Of a DNA stretch of 7,010 nt, positions 1-4,830 are shown in pieces. The position numbers and the translations under genes are program-made. Source of the stretch: an uncultured Rubellimicrobium sp. (lineage in GTDB: Bacteria; Pseudomonadota; Alphaproteobacteria; Rhodobacterales; Rhodobacteraceae). The stretch covers positions 1-7,010 of the forward strand of contig CADCUU010000111.1 of NCBI GenBank assembly GCA_902805995.1, read 5' to 3'. Within the stretch, counting starts at the first letter, position 1. Each line of letters begins with the position of its first letter. The notes below the pieces were generated by a model. The model saw only the letters and a program-made list of their open reading frames with translations, did not search any database and had not been told where the DNA came from.

Positions 1-897
1 GCCGAGGTGCGGTTCCGGGACCCCGACCTCGTGCGCGGGCTTGTGGTCGCGGGGCTTCGGCGGGCGCTGGCGGGGCTGCGGGCAGCGCCGGATTTGGGCG
101 AGGCGCTGCTGGAGGCCGTGCGGCCCGAGATACCGGCCGCGCGGGGGTATCAGGGCAGCTATGGAGGGCCTGGGCGGCCCTCGTCCCATGCGGTGCAGGC
201 GGCGATGCAGGCGCAGGCGCCGGGTCTGGCGCCGGGTCTGGCGGAAGCCATGGCCCCATCCGCGCCTTGGGCCATGCCCGAGGAAGAGCCCGCGCCGGAT
301 TTTCCACTGGGGGCCGCGCGGGCGCAGCTTCACGGCAACTGGATCGTCGCGGAAACCGCCGAGGGCCTCGTGATCGTGGACCAGCATGCCGCGCATGAGC
401 GGCTGATTTATGAGCGGCTCAAGCGCGAGGCGGCGGGGGGGCGTGTGCCCTCGCAGCCGCTGCTGATTCCCCTGGTCGTGGAGATGGGCGACGGCGACGT
501 GCAGCGGCTCGTCGCGGCGGCGGAGGATCTGGAGCGGATCGGGCTGGTGGTGGAATCGTTCGGGCGCGGCGCGGTGGCGCTGCGGGAACTGCCCGCCGCC
601 CTGGCGCAGGCCGATGGGGCGGCGCTGCTGCGCGACGTGGCCGAGGCGCTGGCCGAGACGCTGACCCAGGCGGGCGGGCCGGGGCCCGAGGCGGTGGCGC
701 GGCGGATCGACGCCGTGCTGAGCCGCGCCGCCTGCCACGGATCGGTGCGTTCGGGGCGGCGGCTGCGGCCCGAGGAGATGAACGCCCTTCTGCGCGAGAT
801 GGAGCGGACGCCCAATTCCGGGCAGTGTAACCACGGGCGCCCGACCATTGTGGCGTTGCGGTTGCAGGACATCGAGCGGCTCTTTGGACGGCGCTGA
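1..897 (+). CDS. mutL: DNA mismatch repair protein MutL, C-terminal part (5' end outside window)
   Basis: MutL couples mismatch recognition by MutS to strand incision and excision in the cytoplasm. The reading frame is open from base 1; the first residues (AEVRF) match the end of the conserved N-terminal ATPase region, so the gene starts upstream and the GTG at 7 is not a real start. A Pro/Ala/Gly-rich linker (about fragment residues 35-98) leads to the dimerisation/endonuclease domain. All metal-site motifs of nicking MutL proteins are visible: DQHAAHERLIYE (bases 379-414, fitting DQHAx2Ex4E), ACHGS (730-744) in place of the usual ACR, QCNHGRP (823-843) and a terminal FGR. This fits bacteria that lack MutH, where MutL itself cuts; that link is family knowledge. 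There is no terminator before the next gene at 954, so read-through is plausible. A 12-base tandem duplication sits in the linker. Confidence 0.97.
   Translation, partial: AEVRFRDPDLVRGLVVAGLRRALAGLRAAPDLGEALLEAVRPEIPAARGYQGSYGGPGRPSSHAVQAAMQAQAPGLAPGLAEAMAPSAPWAMPEEEPAPDFPLGAARAQLHGNWIVAETAEGLVIVDQHAAHERLIYERLKREAAGGRVPSQPLLIPLVVEMGDGDVQRLVAAAEDLERIGLVVESFGRGAVALRELPAALAQADGAALLRDVAEALAETLTQAGGPGPEAVARRIDAVLSRAACHGSVRSGRRLRPEEMNALLREMERTPNSGQCNHGRPTIVALRLQDIERLFGRR
217..243 (+). repeat. 12-bp in-frame tandem repeat in the mutL linker
   Basis: The unit GCGCCGGGTCTG occurs twice back to back (217-228 and 229-240), followed by three more matching bases (241-243). It encodes Ala-Pro-Gly-Leu twice. 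A gain or loss of one unit would keep the frame and only change the length of the flexible linker between the ATPase and endonuclease domains. Confidence 0.9.
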
Positions 898-953
898 TGG
901 ACAGGGGCGGACGGGGCGGCTAGCGTTCCCGTGAACGGTGAGGGAGACACGGC

Positions 954-1436
954 ATGTCGGCGACACGGGCAACGGCGATCCTGGGGCTTCTGGCGTTGGG
1001 CGCCTGCGCGCAGATCGGGGCGGAGCCGGTGCCGCGCATGGACTTCTCCGTCGCGCCGGAGCAACTGGAGGCGGGGCCTTATGCGGCGGCCTACCAGCGC
1101 ACCTTCGAGCGGTCGCTGACCGAGGCACCCTTCGAGTTCGGGTCCATGTCCGTGGTCGCGACCGAGGATGGCCAGCTCAACACCTATCAGTTCTTTCCCT
1201 GCCAGGGTGGCCAGGGCGTCTGCTCGGGCGGTCCGCAGGGGCCGGCGGGGCGGCTCTACCGGTCGCCCGACCATTACGTCCTGACGGGGCTGCATGGCCG
1301 GACCTTCTGGCTGGGCTACGGCGGCGACGGCTATGTGGAGCGGAACGACACCTATGTGTCGCTGGCCTGGAACGCCCGATCCCTGGGCACGGGCGACGGC
1401 ACCAGCGGTCCGCTGGAGACGCCTTACCCGCACTGA
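954..1436 (+). CDS. Hypothetical lipoprotein of unknown function
   Basis: This 160-residue protein is not recognised by family. Its N-terminus is a lipoprotein signal: a short positive start, a hydrophobic run and the lipobox LGAC ending at Cys18, with Ala at +2, which favours outer-membrane sorting rather than retention in the inner membrane. The mature part is rich in Gly, Tyr and other aromatics and holds one close cysteine pair, C83 and C90 (FPCQGGQGVC), that could form a disulfide in the periplasm. No transmembrane segment follows the signal. The start is supported by AGGGAG at 941-946, seven bases before the ATG. Overlapping frames at 931 and 938 lack the lipoprotein signal and are shadows. 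It lies 56 bases behind mutL with no terminator between and may be co-transcribed with it; a link to mismatch repair is not implied. Confidence 0.85.
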   Translation: MSATRATAILGLLALGACAQIGAEPVPRMDFSVAPEQLEAGPYAAAYQRTFERSLTEAPFEFGSMSVVATEDGQLNTYQFFPCQGGQGVCSGGPQGPAGRLYRSPDHYVLTGLHGRTFWLGYGGDGYVERNDTYVSLAWNARSLGTGDGTSGPLETPYPH

Positions 1437-1484
1437 GAGGCCTGACTGACCTGCATGACTGATGGGCTTGGCTGGGGGCTGGGC

Positions 1485-1510
1485 GGAACCGGAGCCGTGG
1501 GCGGCCCGTT
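1485..1510 (+). promoter_or_regulatory. Candidate ECF-sigma (EcfG-like) promoter for the DUF3775 gene
   Basis: GGAAC (1485-1489) and CGTT (1507-1510) are separated by 17 bases, an exact match to the alphaproteobacterial general-stress consensus GGAAC-N16/17-CGTT. Transcription would begin near 1517, giving a leader of about 24 bases that contains the ribosome-binding site at 1527-1533. The same bases form the ends of an inverted repeat, GCGGAAC (1483-1489) with GTTCCGC (1508-1514), so a hairpin or operator is an alternative reading. Many Rhodobacterales are thought to lack EcfG, which lowers confidence. Confidence 0.4.
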
Positions 1511-1540
1511 CCGCAAGGCACTGAACAGGGGAGCGAAGTC

Positions 1541-1870
1541 ATGGATATCGGGACCGACCAGGTGGGCGAGGTGATCCTCCTTGCCCGCGAGATGACCGAG
1601 CAGATGACCGGCGCCGAGGAGCAGTTCGACGGGCTGCTGTCGGGGCTGGACGAGGACGAGGTCGCGGACCTCGTGGCGCTGCTGTGGGTCGGGCGCGGGG
1701 ACTTCGAACCCGAGGAATGGGACGACGCGCGCCGGACCGCCTTGGAGCAGGCGACCACGCCCACGGCCGAATACCTCAAGGGCACGGACCACCTGGCCGA
1801 GCATCTGGAGGCGGGGCTGGAGGCGATGGGGATCTCCTCCCGCGATGCGGTGGATGACGGGTCGGCGTAA
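1541..1870 (+). CDS. DUF3775 family protein
   Basis: This small acidic protein of 109 residues has no signal peptide and is probably cytoplasmic. The central block, residues about 38-95, carries the pattern I associate with DUF3775: an acidic helix, then VALLWVGRGDF (45-55), EEW (58-60) and TAEYLKGTDHLAEHLEAGL (75-93). The family has no established biochemical role, so none is assigned. The start is fixed by AGGGGAG at 1527-1533, seven bases before the ATG. It is separated from the upstream lipoprotein gene by 104 bases that contain a possible stress promoter, suggesting its own transcription. The final 10 residues are polar and probably disordered. Confidence 0.88.
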   Translation: MDIGTDQVGEVILLAREMTEQMTGAEEQFDGLLSGLDEDEVADLVALLWVGRGDFEPEEWDDARRTALEQATTPTAEYLKGTDHLAEHLEAGLEAMGISSRDAVDDGSA

Positions 1871-1889
1871 GGGTCGGGCTGGCCTGATG

Positions 1890-1913
1890 GTGGCATTTTA
1901 GCAACATTGCCAC
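1890..1913. repeat. Inverted repeat upstream of the DUF481 gene
   Basis: GTGGCA (1890-1895) and TGCCAC (1908-1913) are perfect reverse complements around a 12-base AT-richer centre, about 20 bases after the DUF3775 stop. It lacks a GC-rich stem and a T-run, so it is a poor terminator. It may be an operator. TTGCCA (1907-1912), a 5-of-6 match to a -35 box, overlaps the right arm, but I see no convincing -10 partner. Confidence 0.4.
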
Positions 1914-1960
1914 TGCATCGTCCACGGGCATGAAACGATCCGCCGGGGGAGGGGTTCGCC

Positions 1961-1985
1961 CTTCGAGTCGCGACGACACTCGAAG
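1961..1985 (+). promoter_or_regulatory. Hairpin in the leader of the DUF481 gene
   Basis: CTTCGAGT (1961-1968) and ACTCGAAG (1978-1985) pair perfectly over 8 bp with a 9-base loop. The hairpin ends 10 bases before the ribosome-binding site (AAGGA, 1996-2000) and leaves that site free. The position suits an mRNA-stabilising leader hairpin as known for some outer-membrane protein genes, or a protein-binding palindrome; which of these is not decidable here. Confidence 0.5.
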
Positions 1986-2008
1986 CGACGCCCCTAAGGA
2001 AGATAGAG

Positions 2009-2908
2009 ATGACCGACACAAGACTTTGGGCCTCCGTGGCCGCTGTGGCCCTGGTTGCGGCATGGAGCAGCGCTGCCCAGGCCCAGACCACGATCTTTGG
2101 CATCGAGGAAGCCGCGTCGGACGTGGTGGACGAGATCGCGGACGACGTGGACGACGACTTCGAGCAGGACACCGACGTGGTCGGGAACCGGGAGCGTGAG
2201 CTTGGCTATTCCGGGTCGATCGCGGGCCGGGCTACCGCGACCTCGGGCAACCAGGAAGAGACGAACATCGGCATCGCCGCCCGCTACGGCTTCTATGACG
2301 GCGTGAATGGCGCGGACCTCAACTTTGCCGTGACCTACACCCGGGACGGAGAGACCGACGACGAGGAGACCAGCGCCTTCCTGTCGACCCAGTACACGCG
2401 GGACCTCTCCGATCGGCTTTATGGCTATGCGCAGGGCGTCGCCGTGTTCGACGACAACCCCGGCGAGATCGACTTCCTGGACGACGACGAGGTGTCGGGC
2501 AACCGCGAGGACATCTTCGTGGGCGTGGGCCTGGGCTACCGCATCGTGGAAACCGAGCGCTTCGTCTGGGGCGTCCAGGCTGGTCCCGGCTATCGCTGGT
2601 ACCGGGACTTCGATGACGTGACCACGCCCGCAGTGGACGAGGGCGCGCGGGTCGAAGAGGTTGCAGTGAGCCTTTCGTCGGACCTTCTCTACCAAGTCAA
2701 TGACAGGATCGCGGTGACGAACGACACCGATGTCATCGGTTCGGACGAAACCACGACGGTCACCAACGACCTCGCTCTCGTGGTCGGACTGAGCGACTCG
2801 CTGCAACTGCGTACGAACGTCCTGAGCGAGTACAACAGCGATCCGGCCCTCGCGGGCACCGAGGAGACGGACAACACCCTCGGCGTGGCTGTCGTCTTCA
2901 ACTTCTGA
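2009..2908 (+). CDS. DUF481 (YdiY-like) outer-membrane beta-barrel protein
   Basis: This 299-residue protein carries a typical secretion signal (residues 1-26, cleavage after AQA or AQAQ) and ends in Phe (VVFNF), the C-terminal signature recognised by the outer-membrane assembly machinery. Alternating-residue strands from about residue 64 to the end fit a small beta-barrel. Blocks typical of DUF481 are visible: YTRDLSDRLYGYAQG (129-143), VGVGLGYRI (171-179), VQAGPGYRWY (189-198), LSSDLLYQVNDRIAVTNDTD (222-241) and TDNTLGVAVVF (288-297). The substrate or role is unknown. Between signal and barrel, residues 33-56 hold 13 acidic residues with hydrophobics every fourth position, suggesting an amphipathic, highly negative periplasmic helix. 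The start is supported by AAGGA at 1996-2000, eight bases before the ATG. It appears monocistronic: leader hairpin in front, hairpin cluster behind. Confidence 0.9.
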   Translation: MTDTRLWASVAAVALVAAWSSAAQAQTTIFGIEEAASDVVDEIADDVDDDFEQDTDVVGNRERELGYSGSIAGRATATSGNQEETNIGIAARYGFYDGVNGADLNFAVTYTRDGETDDEETSAFLSTQYTRDLSDRLYGYAQGVAVFDDNPGEIDFLDDDEVSGNREDIFVGVGLGYRIVETERFVWGVQAGPGYRWYRDFDDVTTPAVDEGARVEEVAVSLSSDLLYQVNDRIAVTNDTDVIGSDETTTVTNDLALVVGLSDSLQLRTNVLSEYNSDPALAGTEETDNTLGVAVVFNF

Positions 2909-2914
2909 TCCGGT

Positions 2915-2936
2915 ACGGGCGGCTTTGGACGCCCGT
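2915..2936 (+). terminator. First hairpin after the DUF481 gene
   Basis: ACGGGCG (2915-2921) pairs with CGCCCGT (2930-2936) around an 8-base loop, only 6 bases after the stop codon. No T-run follows. Its loop sequence GCTTTGG (2922-2928) is complementary to CCAAAGC (2953-2959) at the tip of the next hairpin, so the two may interact or exchange partners. Confidence 0.5.
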
Positions 2937-2942
2937 CCCTCT

Positions 2943-2973
2943 CGCAGGGCCGCCAAAGCTTGGCGGCCCTGCG
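2943..2973 (+). terminator. Strong hairpin after the DUF481 gene, probable terminator
   Basis: A perfect 14-bp GC-rich stem (2943-2956 with 2960-2973) closes a 3-base loop (AGC, 2957-2959). It is the strongest fold in the interval between the two genes and would terminate or protect the upstream mRNA. No T-tract follows; instead a third small hairpin begins at once. Confidence 0.7.
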
Positions 2974-2986
2974 CTATTGCATAGCG
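2972..2986 (+). repeat. Third small hairpin, abutting the terminator-like stem
   Basis: CGCTAT (2972-2977) pairs with ATAGCG (2981-2986) around a 3-base loop. It shares its first two bases with the preceding 14-bp stem, so both cannot be fully formed at once. Confidence 0.45.
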
Positions 2987-3028
2987 GCCCCATCGGCCAC
3001 TGGCTCGTTTTCAGCGCCGCGCTACCAT

Positions 3029-3049
3029 GCTCCCCCACGTCCGGGGAGC
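3029..3049 (+). promoter_or_regulatory. Hairpin in the leader region of the caspase-like gene
   Basis: GCTCCCC (3029-3035) pairs with GGGGAGC (3043-3049) around a 7-base loop, ending 24 bases before the ribosome-binding site at 3074-3078. A weak -10-like TACCAT (3023-3028) with CTGGCT (3000-3005) as a poor -35 lies just in front; I do not call it a promoter. The hairpin may be a leader structure or operator. Confidence 0.35.
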
Positions 3050-3085
3050 GCCAAAGAGCGCGGGACAGGATGAAAGGACCAGCCG

Positions 3086-4759
3086 ATGCGCCGCCTCTTT
3101 CTCACTTCGGCCCTTGCGGCCCTGCTGCCGATTGCGGGCGTCGCGGAGCCCCTGGCCCTCGTGCTCGGGACCTCCGACTACGAGAACCTGCCGGACCTGC
3201 GCCGGGGCGAGGAGGTGGTCGATGCGGTGGACGGGCTCCTGGCGCTTGGCTTCGATGTCGTCGCTCTCGAGAACGGTGAGGCGGCCGGGGTGGCCCGGAG
3301 CCTGCAGGAGTTCATGACCGCGGTGCCCGAGGCCGACCGTATCCTCGTGGCGCTGTCGGGCCGTTTCGTCACGGACGGGGACCGGACCTGGTACATGACG
3401 CGCGAGGCCGCCTCGCCCACGCTGATGGGACTTGGGGGGACGGCGCGTGCTCTGCCCTTGGAGAACCTGCTTCTGGTGCTGGCGCGCCAGCCCTCGCGCG
3501 CGGTGCTGCTGCTGGGCGTGGAGGAGGAGGCGGAGGAAAATTACGACCCTTGGCTGCGCGAGGGCCTGGGCGATCTGGAGATTCCGCAGGGCGTGACGGT
3601 CTTTACCGGGAGCCCGCGGGATGCGGCGAACTTCCTTGCGGACGAGCTGTCGCAGTCGCGCGGGAACCTGACCCGGCTTGTGGCCGAGAACGATGGGATA
3701 GAGGCGGAGGGCTATCTGCCAACGGGCTTTGTCTTCAACCCGGTGCAGGCCGCCGCGCCGGCTCCGGCGCCCGCGCCCAATGCCCAGGCCGAGGAAACGG
3801 CGCTGTGGCAGGGGGCGGTGGCGCTCAACACGGTGCTGGCCTACCAGAACTACCTCGAACGTTATCCGCAGGGGCGCTATGCCGCGCAGGCGCAGCAGGG
3901 CATCCAGGCGATCCTGTCGGAGCCCAACCGCGAGGCGCGTCTGGCCGAGGAGGCTCTGGGACTCACCCGCGACCAGAGGCGGCAGATCCAGCGGAACCTG
4001 TCCCTCCTCAACTTTGACCCGCGCGGGATCGACGGCATCTTCGGGCCTGGCACGCGGCGGGCGGTCACCGACTGGCAGCAGCAGAACGGATTCTCGCAAA
4101 CCTCCTACCTTGACCGGGAGCAGGTTGGCCGGCTGGAGGCGCAGGCCGCGCGTCGGGCCCAGCAGCTCGAGGCGGAGGCCCAGCGGCAGCGCGAGGCGGC
4201 CGAGCAGGCCGACCGTGCCTATTGGGAGGCGACTGGGGCCGAGGGAGGAGACGAGGCGGGGCTCCGGGCGTATCTGGAGCGTTACCCGGATGGGCGATTC
4301 TCTCCCGCGGCCAATGACCGTCTGGCCGAGATCGAGGAGCAGAAGCGCGCCGCCGCGCAGGGGGCAGACCGGCAGTCCTGGGATGCCGCGCGCGAGGCGG
4401 ACACCATTGTCGCCTATCAGCAGTATCTAGAGGCACATCCGCAAGGACGGTTCGTCGAGGATGCGCAGGCGCGACGGAACCGGCTCGTGCAGGCGCGGCA
4501 GAACGCTGAAGGGAATGCCGAGGCCCGGCAGGCCGAGGAGGCGCTGGGCCTGAACGCGCTGACCGCCCGGGTGATCGAGCAGCGGCTTGGTACGCTGGGG
4601 CTGGAGCCGGGGACGGTGGATGGGCGTTTCGACGGAGACACGCGGCGGGCGCTGCGGAACTACCAGCGGGACCGTGGCCTGACGGCGTCGGGCTTCCTCG
4701 ACGAGCCGACGCTGGTGCGGCTGCTAGCCGATACGCTGGGGCAGGCCCTCGCGGACTGA
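3086..4759 (+). CDS. Secreted caspase-fold protein with two peptidoglycan-binding domains, catalytic residues apparently lost
   Basis: This 557-residue protein starts with a signal peptide (1-20, AGVA then EP), so it acts in the periplasm. Residues 22-220 resemble the caspase (C14) p20 fold: LALVLGTSDYENLPDL (23-38), LLALGFDVVALEN (51-63) and a core strand RILVALSGRFV (85-95). Where active members have GHG, this protein has GRF (92-94), and where they have DACR it has GVEE (144-147), so His and Cys are both missing. A Pro-Ala linker (219-232) follows. Then come YLxxYPxGRF-type helical repeats (240-276, 379-418, 431-469) and two PG_binding_1-like domains of equal length (287-350 and 483-546), the first with DGIFGPGT (316-323), the second with a degenerate DGRFDGDT (512-519). 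A charged helical stretch (351-377) separates them. AAGGA at 3074-3078, seven bases before the ATG, supports the start. The likely role is a non-enzymatic cell-wall-associated scaffold; this is inference. Confidence 0.85.
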   Translation: MRRLFLTSALAALLPIAGVAEPLALVLGTSDYENLPDLRRGEEVVDAVDGLLALGFDVVALENGEAAGVARSLQEFMTAVPEADRILVALSGRFVTDGDRTWYMTREAASPTLMGLGGTARALPLENLLLVLARQPSRAVLLLGVEEEAEENYDPWLREGLGDLEIPQGVTVFTGSPRDAANFLADELSQSRGNLTRLVAENDGIEAEGYLPTGFVFNPVQAAAPAPAPAPNAQAEETALWQGAVALNTVLAYQNYLERYPQGRYAAQAQQGIQAILSEPNREARLAEEALGLTRDQRRQIQRNLSLLNFDPRGIDGIFGPGTRRAVTDWQQQNGFSQTSYLDREQVGRLEAQAARRAQQLEAEAQRQREAAEQADRAYWEATGAEGGDEAGLRAYLERYPDGRFSPAANDRLAEIEEQKRAAAQGADRQSWDAAREADTIVAYQQYLEAHPQGRFVEDAQARRNRLVQARQNAEGNAEARQAEEALGLNALTARVIEQRLGTLGLEPGTVDGRFDGDTRRALRNYQRDRGLTASGFLDEPTLVRLLADTLGQALAD

Positions 4760-4777
4760 TCGCGCGTTGGGGGTGAG

Positions 4778-4802
4778 CGGCCCCTCCGGTCGGGAGGGGC
4801 CG
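4778..4802. terminator. Bidirectional hairpin terminator between convergent genes
   Basis: CGGCCCCTCC (4778-4787) pairs with GGAGGGGCCG (4793-4802), a 10-bp stem with a 5-base loop. It sits 18 bases after the stop of the caspase-like gene and 28 bases after the stop of the oppositely oriented PPC gene, so it can serve both. No T-run is present on either side. Confidence 0.75.
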
Positions 4803-4830
4803 TCTGGGAAAGGCGGTCGGGGCGGGGCCG

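Noticed and set aside
924..937. Short palindrome CGTTC/GAACG between mutL and the lipoprotein gene
   Set aside because: The 5-bp stem with a 4-base loop is too weak for a terminator and there is no T-run; such repeats are expected by chance.
408..2172. Two long minus-strand frames over mutL, the lipoprotein and DUF3775 genes
   Set aside because: They span several genes and intergenic gaps and have Ser/Arg/Pro-rich, domain-free translations. The plus-strand genes have ribosome-binding sites and family matches.
1994..2956. Minus-strand open frame of 320 codons over the DUF481 gene
   Set aside because: It is antisense to a well-supported beta-barrel gene, runs through the leader and the terminator-like hairpins, and has no recognisable domain.
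3011..4099. Minus-strand open frame of 362 codons over the caspase-like gene
   Set aside because: It is antisense to a gene with clear domains and extends through its leader; the Arg/Leu/Gly-rich composition is that of a GC shadow.
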